A stretch of DNA of 64,000 nt from an uncultured Sphingobacteriales bacterium (GTDB lineage Bacteria; Bacteroidota; Bacteroidia; Chitinophagales; Chitinophagaceae): assembly GCA_937991535.1 (NCBI GenBank), contig CALKHN010000002.1, positions 100,921 through 164,920 of the forward strand, written 5' to 3'. Below are positions 28,182-37,050 of the stretch, one piece after another. The translations under genes were made by a program, and so were the position numbers. Numbering within the stretch: the stretch's first letter is position 1; each line of letters starts with the position of its first letter. A model generated the notes under the pieces. The model made no database searches. It was not told the DNA's origin and saw only the letters and a list, made by a program, of their open reading frames with translations.

Positions 28182-29735
28182 ATGGACAAAGATCTACACG
28201 ATATAGATGATATTTTTAAGAAGGCACATCAGCGATATGCTGAAGAGTCTTCGGAAGCTGCTTGGGAGAAAATCAGTGCTGTACTGGATAAAGACGATGC
28301 CCAGAAATACAAAAGAAGATTTATCGGCTGGAAACGTATTGCAATTGTTTTATTGTTTTTGCTAAGTGGGTTGATGATCTATGAAGCAGGCATCATTACC
28401 AATGGCAAAGAAGGTATCGGTGTTGCGGATAAAAGTAATACAGTGGACAGTGTTGCTGTCAACACACAATCCAACGCAGAAAATGAATCAACAAGAAGCA
28501 ATCCCCGTCAAAATAAAAGAAGGGTATCGCCCATTGTTACACCCGCACAGCCAGACTTGCAACAGGAAAAAAATAATAATTTTGTTGGGACAGACCTGAA
28601 AGAAACTGACGTTATCGTGAACTCGAATGAGGAAGTTAAACCTGATAATATTATTCCAAAACAAGAGATAGCCAATCGGGCAAAGACTACTTTAGCCAAA
28701 AAAAATAAACTACAGATACGTAATAATAAGACGACCGCCAGTTACCCAAGGAAATTTCTGGCTATCACTAAAACTCAACCGGGTATTTTTCAAAATAAGA
28801 AAAATATTTTTCCTGTCGATACCTTGCAGCGTGAAAGTATTGCTGAAAGAAAAATGGCAATAGTATCCGCTGAATTATTACATAGAAGACGGGCGAATGA
28901 ATTTGTAGTCAAGCCGCCATCCGTTTTGATGTCTGTTATGCTCGATTCGAATACATGGAAAGCAGCGTTGGTAAGTAATCGTAAAAAAAATACTTCATCA
29001 TTTAAGCCGTATTGGAGTGTTACCGCTTTCGCTTCAAATGATTGGAGCCAGTACAAACTTGATAATGACGTACAGGATAACAATGGAAATAACCAGGATG
29101 AAAGAGAAGAAATTAACAACCGGGAAAAACACGAACCTTCTTTTTCGACAGGTGTTTTCGCTACCCGGCAGTTCAGTAAAAAATGGGGCGTCAAAACAGG
29201 TTTGATTTATTCCAGTACTGCTATCGGTATCCATCCGCAGGAAATATATGCCGATAAAGCTCCGGATGGGTCTGTGGCCTATAAATACATTACTTCCTCC
29301 GGCTATGGATTTGTGAAGCCGGGATTTGGCCTGCCACCTGCTGTTGGCGATAGCCTGCAATCAACCGAAGCCCAGCACAACCTGCAATCGGTAAGCGTAC
29401 CGCTGATGCTGACCTATAAGTATGACAAAAAGAAAATATCCATCATGCCTTCCGCAGGAATCAGCGCTAATTATATAACAAAAGCTACGGTGCAAACAGA
29501 AGTAGAGGATGCTTTAAATAGAGAAACAGTATCAATCAAGGGTCTGAATGGGATGAAGAATTTCTATTTCGGTTTGGTAGCAGATGTTAACCTGCAGTAT
29601 AATGCAAATGATAAATGGTCTGTTAATTTGCTGCCTTCTTTTAAATATGCCATTTCACCTATTACTAAAAGCAATGTGGTTAAAACCTATCCCTACAGTT
29701 TTGGAATAGGTGCAGGTATCTCTTATAAATTTTAA
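28182..29735 (+). CDS. Putative anti-sigma protein with C-terminal beta-barrel domain
   Basis: 517 residues. A charged N-terminus of about 45 residues (DIDDIFKKAHQRYAEESSEA) precedes one membrane helix (IAIVLLFLLSGLMIYEAGII). A long polar, low-complexity linker of some 200 residues follows, then a C-terminal PorT-like outer-membrane barrel (WSVTAFASNDWSQYKL to the terminal strand FGIGAGISYKF). The layout fits a protein that spans from cytoplasm to outer membrane, binding the neighbouring sigma factor inside and sensing the outer membrane outside. Such fusions exist in Bacteroidota, but the signalling role here is inference. Confidence 0.8.
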   Translation: MDKDLHDIDDIFKKAHQRYAEESSEAAWEKISAVLDKDDAQKYKRRFIGWKRIAIVLLFLLSGLMIYEAGIITNGKEGIGVADKSNTVDSVAVNTQSNAENESTRSNPRQNKRRVSPIVTPAQPDLQQEKNNNFVGTDLKETDVIVNSNEEVKPDNIIPKQEIANRAKTTLAKKNKLQIRNNKTTASYPRKFLAITKTQPGIFQNKKNIFPVDTLQRESIAERKMAIVSAELLHRRRANEFVVKPPSVLMSVMLDSNTWKAALVSNRKKNTSSFKPYWSVTAFASNDWSQYKLDNDVQDNNGNNQDEREEINNREKHEPSFSTGVFATRQFSKKWGVKTGLIYSSTAIGIHPQEIYADKAPDGSVAYKYITSSGYGFVKPGFGLPPAVGDSLQSTEAQHNLQSVSVPLMLTYKYDKKKISIMPSAGISANYITKATVQTEVEDALNRETVSIKGLNGMKNFYFGLVADVNLQYNANDKWSVNLLPSFKYAISPITKSNVVKTYPYSFGIGAGISYKF

Positions 29736-29791
29736 TAAAATACCCAACCCTTTTAAAACAACCTGTGGTCTTTGTATCAAATAATCATAGC

Positions 29792-30166
29792 ATGAAATCA
29801 ATTCTGTTAGCATTCTGTATCATAGGCCTGCTGGTAGCCTGCAATAAAGAAGGAAAAAAAGAAGGAAATGAAAGTGATAATCATTGCCCGGCCATTACAG
29901 CAAGCGCCGTTCCGCAGATAGTGAAAGATTCATTTGCTGTAAGGTACCCGTCAATGACCGTCAATACATGGTTCCGGAAAGACAGTATTGGCTATTGCGC
30001 CTATTTTATTCAACCAGCGAATCAAAAGAAATTAGCGGAGTTTACAAATACCGGCGTATTTACACTGGAAGAAATAGATATTGACCACGACGGAAATTTT
30101 GAAGATTCCACCGGTCATTCCGGGCCCAAAGAGCCAGGCCCATGTGAATGTGAAATCCCGGAATAG
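29792..30166 (+). CDS. Small PepSY-like lipoprotein
   Basis: 124 residues from MKSILLAFCIIGLLVAC, a lipobox signal; an earlier in-frame GTG is not needed. The mature part contains VPQIVKDSFAVRYPSMTVNT and a following W-x-K-D-S-x-x-Y-x-A-Y-F pattern, the same repeat seen in the PepSY-like proteins at 37051 and 37536. It ends in a Cys-rich tail GPCECEIPE and has an acidic DIDHDGNFEDS stretch that resembles a calcium-binding loop. Probably periplasmic. It lies downstream of the sigma/anti-sigma pair and may be read from the same promoter. Confidence 0.72.
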   Translation: MKSILLAFCIIGLLVACNKEGKKEGNESDNHCPAITASAVPQIVKDSFAVRYPSMTVNTWFRKDSIGYCAYFIQPANQKKLAEFTNTGVFTLEEIDIDHDGNFEDSTGHSGPKEPGPCECEIPE

Positions 30167-30267
30167 GTTAACCTTCCCATTGCAGGAAACTATTTCTTTA
30201 TTGATAAGTCGGATTCATTATTACTATCAACGGCTGCACAAGCCGGTAATAGGTTTTTATTTTGTCC

Positions 30268-30758
30268 ATGAACGAACGTCAGATACAAATAATAGGGGAA
30301 GTAAAAAAAGTAGTTACAGAACTGTTTGAGAAAAAGGGAAACCCGTATCAGCCTGGTTTCATGATACTGGTTTTAGCGCCGGGCAAGCCGAAGGGCATGA
30401 AAAGGAAAGCATAAGGCTTGCCACGGAATTTTTAAAGCATTGTTATTCGTATCAGGAAGTAATCTTCAAGGTTACATCCTGTATTCAATCCACACAAATG
30501 CCTCATGCACCAGCAAACCTGTTAGAACAAATTATTTGTGACGCGGATCTTTTTCATTTAGGCACAGATAAGTTTAGTGAAATGACGGAATTGTTAAGGC
30601 AGGAATTGCAGGTTTATTATAATAAAGAATTTTCAAATGAAAAATGGCGTCAGTGGAATATTGAGTTTTTGCTGTCGCATAGATATTTTACCGGTTACTG
30701 CCAGCTAAACCTTGAGCCGGTAAAACAAAAGTGGATAGAACAATTACGAAACAAGTGA
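30268..30758 (+). pseudogene. HD-domain metal-dependent phosphohydrolase, broken
   Basis: The first 26 codons (MNERQIQIIGEVKKVVTELF, EKKGNP) match the N-terminus of small bacterial HD phosphohydrolases. The homology then jumps frame: from about 30346 the next frame reads WFHDTGFSAGQAEGHEKES and continues through CIQSTQMPHAPANLLEQIIC and DADLFHLGTDKFSEM to the stop at 30758. In intact relatives about 50 residues with the first metal-binding histidines (H-x-x-HT) lie between these parts, so an internal deletion with a frame change has removed part of the active site. The 30498-30758 part could still be translated but would be inactive. Confidence 0.8.
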
Positions 30759-30862
30759 CAATAATTTAAATCAGAAGCAATATAAAATCAGGCGATTGAA
30801 AGTAAGTATGTAGAATAGCATGGATAACCTGTAGCTGATGAAAGCAATTAAAAATTAACAGT

Positions 30863-31657
30863 ATGGCATTGCAGGAAGAACTTGAATTACAGGGTAAATT
30901 TTTATTCAGGTATAGAGGATTTTTACCTATAACCATACTTATATCGGGCATGTTTGCCTATATAGTTCATATAATAAACAAGTTGAAAAGCGGAAATAAT
31001 GGAATTGATGACTTTTATCATTACTTCTGTTTATTTGTTTCTCTTGTGGGTTTGGGCATCCGGATTTATACAGTAGGTTATACCCCTGACAATAGCTCTG
31101 GCAGAAATACAAAAGAGCAAATAGCAGAAACACTGAACAGTACAGGGATATATTCCATCGTCAGGCATCCGCTATATGTGGGCAATTTCTTTATGTGGTC
31201 AGGGCTCGCTTTATTATCACAAAACATATGGTTTATACTGGCCTTTATTTTTCTGTATTGGGTGTATTATGAAAGAATAATGTTTGCAGAGGAACAGTTT
31301 TTAAGAAATAAATTCGGAAAAGACTTTTTGAAATGGTCACAACAAACTCCGGCCTTTATTCCACAGATTAAAAAATTCAAAAAGCCCAATACTAAATTTC
31401 AAATCAGGAAGGTAATCAAACAGGAAAAAACGGGTTTCTTTTTGCTTTTTATGTTCTATTTCCTTTTTTATGAAATTGGTTTATGCATTACACTGAATAA
31501 ATTTTCAATCGAATTCAATTTTTGGTTCTATGCTATGGCTTTAAGTCTGCTCGCTTATCTACTGATAAAGATTTTAGAAAAAAGCAACATCTCTGAACCA
31601 GATCCAGGCGGAGCAAAATTATTTACTATGGATATCAATAAACATATTTCTAATTAA
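30863..31657 (+). CDS. Isoprenylcysteine carboxyl methyltransferase-like membrane protein
   Basis: 264 residues with about six membrane helices. The central GIYSIVRHPLYVGNFFMWSG, the later E-x-x-F (EEQFLRNKFGKDFLKW) and the distal helices match the ICMT/PEMT family, which uses S-adenosylmethionine to methylate lipids or prenylated termini at the membrane. In bacteria without prenylated proteins, such enzymes can act on lipids, for instance the lipid A phosphate methylation known in Leptospira. The neighbouring PAP2 phosphatases make a lipid substrate attractive, but this is inference. The TonB receptor gene follows by 13 nt. Confidence 0.8.
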   Translation: MALQEELELQGKFLFRYRGFLPITILISGMFAYIVHIINKLKSGNNGIDDFYHYFCLFVSLVGLGIRIYTVGYTPDNSSGRNTKEQIAETLNSTGIYSIVRHPLYVGNFFMWSGLALLSQNIWFILAFIFLYWVYYERIMFAEEQFLRNKFGKDFLKWSQQTPAFIPQIKKFKKPNTKFQIRKVIKQEKTGFFLLFMFYFLFYEIGLCITLNKFSIEFNFWFYAMALSLLAYLLIKILEKSNISEPDPGGAKLFTMDINKHISN

Positions 31658-31670
31658 AAGATTTCAGCTA

Positions 31671-33956
31671 ATGAAGAATATTTTACTGTTGATCATACTT
31701 GTTTCAGGATTAGATGCAACAGCTCAAAAAATTACTATCAGCGGATATGTTAAGGATGCTTCATCCAAAGAAGTATTGATTGGTGCAACGGTGGTTAACG
31801 CCAATACAAAAACCGGGACCTCTACCAATCAGTACGGATATTTTTCGCTTACCGTAAATACTGCTGATACCACGGAACTGATTGTATCCTACCAGGGTTA
31901 TGTATTGCAGGCTAAGAAAATTGTTGCCAAAGAAAATATACAGCTCGATGTGTTGATGGAAAGTTCCACTACCTCATTATTAGGTGAAGTCGTCGTAAGA
32001 GCAGACAGAAATGACCGTAATGTGCAAAAGGCGCAAATGGGGGTAATTGATGTACCCATCAAGGCAATAAAGAATTTTCCGGTACTGATGGGTGAAAGAG
32101 ACGTAATGAAAATTATCCAGTTACTGCCCGGTGTACAGGCAGGCCAGGAAGGAACGGCCGGCTTCTATGTACGGGGCGGTAACCTGGACCAAAATCTTGT
32201 ACAATTAGATGAGGCAACTGTGTATAATCCTAATCACCTGTTCGGATTATTCAGCACTTTCAATGTAAACTCCATTAATCATGTGCAGCTAATTAAAGGA
32301 GGCTTCCCGGCAGAATATGGCGGCAGGCTGAGTTCTATTTTAAATATTACAATGAAGGAAGGTAATAAAAACAAATACCAGACTGAAGGGGGTATCGGGT
32401 TGCTGTCCACCAATCTTACATTCCAGGGGCCTATTCAAAAAAGTAAGTCTTCCTTTATTGTATCCGCACGAAAAAGTTATATAAATCTTTTACTAAAACC
32501 AGCAACTTCAAAAAGTACTAATTATTCATTTTATGATTTAAATGCAAAAATGAATTATGAATTAGGACGGAAAGACCACTTATATTTCAGCTTTTTTAAA
32601 GGCAATGATAACGCAGGATATACGGGCGCCAGCAGCTTAAATTACAAAACTGATTTTGGCAATACGACAGGTACGTTGCGGTGGAATCATCTGTTTGGCA
32701 GTAAAATATTCTCGAACACATCGCTTATTTATAACGATTACCATTTAGGCTTGGGCACTACGCAGAACAATTATTATGAAGTTTTATATACCGGCATAAA
32801 AGACCTGAATGCCAAAACAGATTTTACATTTACACCCAATAACAAACATAAAATAAAAGCTGGCCTTAGTTACATCAATCATACACTTTACCCTGCATCA
32901 GTTTCCAGCAAAGTCCCTTCAAGGGGTAACCAGATTACGGTTAATAAAGATAGTGTTGCAAAGCGCAGGTCAAACGAGTTTGCTTTTTATTTGAATGATG
33001 AATATGATATTTCAAAAATGTTATCACTGAACTATGGAGTCAGGGTCCCGGTTTTTACCGGGGATGGAACAACATATTCAGGCATAGAACCACGGGTTAC
33101 TACAAAAATATCCCTGAATGCAACAACCTCTGTTAAAGCATCATGGACATTGATGAACCAGTTCCTGCATTCAGTCCCCAATAGTACCGCATCATTACCA
33201 ACAGACATTTGGTTAAGCAGCAGCAATATCATTAAACCCCAGAAAAGTTCGCAAATAGCTTTAGGATTATTTAAAAACTTTGCGGACAATGGTATTGAAG
33301 CAAGTGCTGAAGCTTATTATAAAACTATGGATAACCAGGTGTTGTTTAAAGAAGGTTCGCAAATAGTGGTAAGCACTAATTTAGACAGCATCCTCACATT
33401 TGGAAAGGGAAAATCATACGGTATTGAACTTTTTGTAAAAAAGAATGTGGGGACGTTAACAGGCTGGATAAGTTATACTTTGAGTAAAATCACCCAGCAA
33501 TTCCCTGAACTGAACCGGGGAACAGAATTTCCAGCTTCCTTCGACAGAAGACATAATTTTTCGCTAGTGGGAACATATGAGTTAAGCAAACGCTGGACGT
33601 TTTCGGCTGATTTTGTTTTCTATACCGGAAGAGCTTTTACGTTACCAGCGGGAAGAATAACAGTACCAGTAAATGGTTCGCTGTATGACGGAACCTATTA
33701 TGATTTTACCAGCCGTAACAATGCAAGACTTAGAAGTTACCACCGGCTTGATGTTAGTTTTTCTAATAAACGTACCGTGAAATTTTGGGGCAAAAAATAT
33801 GAACGGGAATGGGTATTTGGCGCTTACAATTTATACAGCCGGCTCAATCCTTATTTTGTATATCTCACTACCAACCCTGATACAAAGCAACCCGAAGCTA
33901 AACAGGTATCACTCCTCCCTTTCATACCAAGTGTAAGTTTCAATTTCAAATTTTAA
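31671..33956 (+). CDS. TonB-dependent receptor with carboxypeptidase-like N-terminal domain
   Basis: 761 residues. Signal peptide, then a carboxypeptidase-like regulatory domain (ITISGYVKDASSKEVLIGAT), a plug domain (VMKIIQLLPGVQAGQEGTAG, YVRGGNLDQN) and a 22-strand-type barrel ending PFIPSVSFNFKF. It imports an unknown substrate across the outer membrane using TonB energy. The next gene encodes a DUF4249 lipoprotein, the usual partner of this receptor type. The two are 11 nt apart and followed by a PAP2 gene, so a four-gene unit with the methyltransferase is likely. Confidence 0.92.
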   Translation: MKNILLLIILVSGLDATAQKITISGYVKDASSKEVLIGATVVNANTKTGTSTNQYGYFSLTVNTADTTELIVSYQGYVLQAKKIVAKENIQLDVLMESSTTSLLGEVVVRADRNDRNVQKAQMGVIDVPIKAIKNFPVLMGERDVMKIIQLLPGVQAGQEGTAGFYVRGGNLDQNLVQLDEATVYNPNHLFGLFSTFNVNSINHVQLIKGGFPAEYGGRLSSILNITMKEGNKNKYQTEGGIGLLSTNLTFQGPIQKSKSSFIVSARKSYINLLLKPATSKSTNYSFYDLNAKMNYELGRKDHLYFSFFKGNDNAGYTGASSLNYKTDFGNTTGTLRWNHLFGSKIFSNTSLIYNDYHLGLGTTQNNYYEVLYTGIKDLNAKTDFTFTPNNKHKIKAGLSYINHTLYPASVSSKVPSRGNQITVNKDSVAKRRSNEFAFYLNDEYDISKMLSLNYGVRVPVFTGDGTTYSGIEPRVTTKISLNATTSVKASWTLMNQFLHSVPNSTASLPTDIWLSSSNIIKPQKSSQIALGLFKNFADNGIEASAEAYYKTMDNQVLFKEGSQIVVSTNLDSILTFGKGKSYGIELFVKKNVGTLTGWISYTLSKITQQFPELNRGTEFPASFDRRHNFSLVGTYELSKRWTFSADFVFYTGRAFTLPAGRITVPVNGSLYDGTYYDFTSRNNARLRSYHRLDVSFSNKRTVKFWGKKYEREWVFGAYNLYSRLNPYFVYLTTNPDTKQPEAKQVSLLPFIPSVSFNFKF

Positions 33957-33967
33957 TCTGCAGCTAA

Positions 33968-34873
33968 ATGAACAAATCAATTTATAGTATTATCATCTTC
34001 GTAACGGCAAGTACTTTATTCATCTCCTGTGAAAAAACAATCACTATTACGGCGCCTCCCTATTCGGGTAAAGTAAGCATCCAAAGTATGCTGGAACCGG
34101 ATAGTGTTCCTATTGTTTATTTTAACAGGACGGTACCCTATTTTGACAAAAAAGTAAGCTTTGCCGATTTGGTAATTCGCAATGCCAGTGTAATAATCAG
34201 TAACGGAACATCTATAGATGTTTTATTGTTGGATAGCGTGTATGACAGAATTTATTGCCAGTATAATTATTATTATAAAGGCTATGCGCCTGTTCAGTTA
34301 AACAAAACGTATACGTTGACTATTACAAACGGCACCGATACATACACAGCCACCGCAAGCACCAGTAACTTATCGAAAGCAAGAATTGACAGCACATCCT
34401 TTACTCCGGTATTTAAAGACCTGTATGGCGAACATGAAGGTGTAATTATCTATTTTAAAGATGTTCTGGCGCAAACAGATTATTATCGTTATGAAATGGT
34501 TCGGTATGTAGATACCACTACCAAAAGAGCCAGCGAAAAAATAGTAAGCCCCTGCCTGGGCAGGGACAGTGTAAAAGTGGATGAAATTGGTCGCTCTGTT
34601 TACAGCGATGTGGGGCAAAATGGATTGCAATTAAAAATTATTATTGAACCGGCCTATTCGCACAAGCCAGGCACCAAAGGAATGGTTTACATCCAGACCA
34701 TAGACAAAAACGCGTTTGATTTTTTTGACCAGTTAGATAAGCAAAAACTCGCGCAATTCAATCCATTTGTAGAACCTGTTTTTTTGAGAGATGGCCAGTT
34801 CGGCAGTAAGGCAGTTGGTTATTTTTCTGCTATGGTAAAAAGTGATCCTGCTACTTATGTTTATCCGGAATGA
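33968..34873 (+). CDS. DUF4249 lipoprotein, partner of the TonB receptor
   Basis: 301 residues. The signal (MNKSIYSIIIFVTASTLFIS) ends at a lipobox cysteine in CEKTITI. DUF4249 proteins are extracytoplasmic and repeatedly encoded beside TonB-dependent receptors of the carboxypeptidase-domain class; here VSIQSMLEPDSVPIVYFNRT is a typical start and QIDKNAF-like sequence (QTIDKNAFDFFDQLDKQKLA) a typical end. A role as surface substrate-binding or lid partner is plausible but not shown. The end of the gene precedes the next start codon by 25 nt. Confidence 0.87.
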   Translation: MNKSIYSIIIFVTASTLFISCEKTITITAPPYSGKVSIQSMLEPDSVPIVYFNRTVPYFDKKVSFADLVIRNASVIISNGTSIDVLLLDSVYDRIYCQYNYYYKGYAPVQLNKTYTLTITNGTDTYTATASTSNLSKARIDSTSFTPVFKDLYGEHEGVIIYFKDVLAQTDYYRYEMVRYVDTTTKRASEKIVSPCLGRDSVKVDEIGRSVYSDVGQNGLQLKIIIEPAYSHKPGTKGMVYIQTIDKNAFDFFDQLDKQKLAQFNPFVEPVFLRDGQFGSKAVGYFSAMVKSDPATYVYPE

Positions 34874-34898
34874 TTTTACTCAACTATACCATTTTAAG

Positions 34899-35705
34899 AT
34901 GAATAAGCTTTTAATGATAGTTTTAGTCTGTTTGATAGCCACTATTGCAGAGGCTCAACTGCCAGACAGTTTGCTGTCCCTTCCTGCTACCATTTCGCCA
35001 ACGCAAAGGTATTCTTTAACAGAAACACTTGTAAAAATGAATGAACGGAGACAGCACCTAAAATCTTTAATTCTCCCGGCAGCCCTGATAACCTATGGAA
35101 TTGTTTCATTAGAGAACGATGGATTGAAATCTTTAGATAACAGCATAAAAGAGGAAGTATGGACAGAACATCCTCACAATCCAATTAAAATAGACAATTA
35201 CCTTCAATACGCACCTGCAGCGGTAGTTTATGGCTTAAACGCAATCGGTATAAAGGGAAAAAATAATTTCAGGGACCGTACTATGATTTATTTATTGTCG
35301 AATGCTATGATGGGAATAACTGTTCAATCACTCAAAAAAATTACACGAATACAACGCCCCGATGGTTTCGGTACTAATGCCTTTCCATCAGGCCATACAG
35401 CCACGGCATTTGTTGCTGCTGAGTTTCTAAGGCAGGAGTATAAAGATGTATCTCCCTGGTATGGAGTAGCCGGGTATGCTATGGCAACTACAACAGCCTA
35501 CCTCCGTATGTATAATAACCGCCATTGGTTCAGGGATCTGCTGCCGGGAGCAGGAATTGGTATATTATCAACGAAACTTGCTTACTGGATTTATCCCTCC
35601 ATCAAAAGAAAGTTGTTTAAGGACCAACCGATGAATACGATGGTAATGCCATACTTTCAGAATAAAACTGCTGGCCTGGCCTTAGTGCATAGTTTCGGTA
35701 ATTAA
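34899..35705 (+). CDS. PAP2-family lipid phosphatase (paralog 1)
   Basis: 268 residues from MNKLLMIVLVCLIATIAEAQ, a signal peptide; an upstream GTG inside the DUF4249 gene is rejected. The three phosphatase motifs are present: K-x6-RP as KKITRIQRPDG, PSGHTATAF, and R-x5-H-x3-D as RMYNNRHWFRD. Such exported PAP2 enzymes dephosphorylate undecaprenyl pyrophosphate, lipid A or phosphatidate. It is a clear paralog of the protein at 38137, sharing EEVWTEHPH/EEIWTERPH, YGLNAIGIKGK and VSPWYG. The substrate is unknown. Confidence 0.88.
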   Translation: MNKLLMIVLVCLIATIAEAQLPDSLLSLPATISPTQRYSLTETLVKMNERRQHLKSLILPAALITYGIVSLENDGLKSLDNSIKEEVWTEHPHNPIKIDNYLQYAPAAVVYGLNAIGIKGKNNFRDRTMIYLLSNAMMGITVQSLKKITRIQRPDGFGTNAFPSGHTATAFVAAEFLRQEYKDVSPWYGVAGYAMATTTAYLRMYNNRHWFRDLLPGAGIGILSTKLAYWIYPSIKRKLFKDQPMNTMVMPYFQNKTAGLALVHSFGN

Positions 35706-35785
35706 TAGAATGAAAACGAACCAGCATCCTGAACTAATAGTAACTTTATAGTGTAAAATCAATTCTGTAAGGAATCGTACTGCTC

Positions 35786-36700
35786 ATGAAGGAAGCAATA
35801 ATCGTTCTTAGTTTTCTACTTATTGTTTCAGCCGGTCAATCACAGGATACTATTCCCGTTAAGAAACAAAATCCTGTTAGCGGGAAAATAGTTATCTACA
35901 AAAACGATACGTTGTGGTTTGACAAGCCTGCCTTGTTACGTAATATCGGCAATATACCCTCCGATATTTGGCAGATCGCAAAATCACCATTTCACAAAAA
36001 GAATTGGATAGGTTTATCTGCAGTTGCGGTTAGTACAGCAATCTTAATTGTAAAAGACCAGGCTATAATAAATTGGGTACATAAAACAAGTGAAAGAATT
36101 GGATTAGAACCAGAGACTGAATATAGTATTATCATGAAAGCTGGCGATACCAAAATTTTGAAAATACCGAAAAATTTTAATACCGCATTGTACCAGATTG
36201 GTGAAGGTGGCACCAGCATGTGCGTGGCAGGGGGATTATGGATTTATGGAAAACTAAAGAAGGACTGGCGATCAGTTAACACAGCAAATGATTTGGTGGA
36301 AACATTTATTACAATGGGGGTTACCACTCAAATTCTTAAAAGAGTTACGGGAAGGGAAAGCCCCTTCATGGCTACAAGGACCGGTGGCCGGTGGATGCCT
36401 TTTCCAGCATTTAAAGAATATCAGCGAAATACCAGTTCTTATGATGCTTTTCCATCCGGACATCTGGCTACGATGATGGCAACTGTTACCGTTCTTTCAT
36501 CTAATTACCCGGAAAAGAAATGGATAAAACCAGTGGGCTATTCCCTGATGGGTTTATCAGCCTGGGCCATGATGAATACAGAAGTACATTGGGCCGGTGA
36601 TTATCCCCTTGCAATCGCTATCGGTTATTTATCCGGTAAAATAACAACATGGCGGCACAAACAAAAAAATAGAAAACTCAGTAAAGCCGTTATTTTATAA
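35786..36700 (+). CDS. PAP2-family lipid phosphatase (divergent)
   Basis: 304 residues with a signal peptide (MKEAIIVLSFLLIVSAGQSQ). The motifs are KRVTGRESPF, then after a loop with TGGRWMPFPAFKEYQ the central YDAFPSGHLATMMA, and NTEVHWAGDYPLAI with the catalytic His and Asp. It differs from the paralog pair at 34899 and 38137 by this longer loop between motifs 1 and 2. It lies 80 nt after paralog 1, and no direct-repeat box is visible in that gap. Lipid A or undecaprenyl-pyrophosphate phosphatase activity are the candidates. Confidence 0.87.
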   Translation: MKEAIIVLSFLLIVSAGQSQDTIPVKKQNPVSGKIVIYKNDTLWFDKPALLRNIGNIPSDIWQIAKSPFHKKNWIGLSAVAVSTAILIVKDQAIINWVHKTSERIGLEPETEYSIIMKAGDTKILKIPKNFNTALYQIGEGGTSMCVAGGLWIYGKLKKDWRSVNTANDLVETFITMGVTTQILKRVTGRESPFMATRTGGRWMPFPAFKEYQRNTSSYDAFPSGHLATMMATVTVLSSNYPEKKWIKPVGYSLMGLSAWAMMNTEVHWAGDYPLAIAIGYLSGKITTWRHKQKNRKLSKAVIL

Positions 36701-36834
36701 AGTAAAAACTTCCCCCATAGAATATTTCTAAGATACTTCAGACCAGTTCTTGCAAATCTAAGAGCCGGACTGGTCAACCTGTTACAGATAATTTGCTGTA
36801 AACGATTTTCATATTAATATCATTGTTTTTAAAA

Positions 36835-36869
36835 TTCAGAATGGGTTCAGTATGCTGTTATATGTTTAC
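36835..36869 (+). promoter_or_regulatory. Direct-repeat box and -7 element, first of a pair
   Basis: TTCAGAATGGG (36835-36845), TTCAGTATGCT (36846-36856), eight nt, TTTAC (36865-36869). The sequence around it resembles the promoter at 38085 (TATATGTTTACA versus TATACGTTTACA), as if copied. It faces the short frame at 36894 and then the second box. Confidence 0.65.
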
Positions 36870-36893
36870 ACCATCAAAGTAAATGATATCAAT

Positions 36894-36992
36894 ATGAAAG
36901 AGATTTTTGCGGTATTGCTTAGATGGAGATTTTATAAAAGTGTACAAGTGACCTTGGAGAGAAGCGAGTTGTTACAAAAGTCCCTTCTTTAA
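36894..36992 (+). CDS. Possible 32-residue small protein or leader
   Basis: ATG 25 nt after the -7 element of the box at 36835, encoding MKEIFAVLLRWRFYKSVQVT plus 12 more residues, then TAA four bases before the next box. It is basic and amphipathic in part. No homology is recognised. It could be a regulated small peptide, or the remnant of a gene that once followed this promoter, since the similar promoter at 38085 drives a PAP2 gene. Confidence is low because only position supports it. Confidence 0.25.
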   Translation: MKEIFAVLLRWRFYKSVQVTLERSELLQKSLL

Positions 36993-36996
36993 AATA

Positions 36997-37031
36997 TTCA
37001 GCCTTTCTTCAGAATCTGTGATCAGCTTTAC
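36997..37031 (+). promoter_or_regulatory. Direct-repeat box and -7 element of the PepSY-like pair
   Basis: TTCAGCCTTTC (36997-37007), TTCAGAATCTG (37008-37018), eight nt, TTTAC (37027-37031), the same spacing as its siblings. It excludes a GTG start at 37018 for the downstream gene and supports the ATG at 37051. Confidence 0.7.
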
Positions 37032-37050
37032 AATTCAACAAAAAAATAAA

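Larger units (their letters stand above)
36701..37050. other. 350-base region with two direct-repeat promoters and a 32-codon frame
   Basis: No established gene. It contains the box at 36835-36869, a possible small ORF at 36894-36992 and a second box at 36997-37031. The first 130 bases are AT-rich with no recognisable element. Confidence 0.5.

Noticed and set aside
35706..35785. Search for a direct-repeat box in front of the PAP2 gene at 35786
   Set aside because: Only scattered TTCTG/CCTGA-like pieces without the 11-bp register or the 8-nt spacer.
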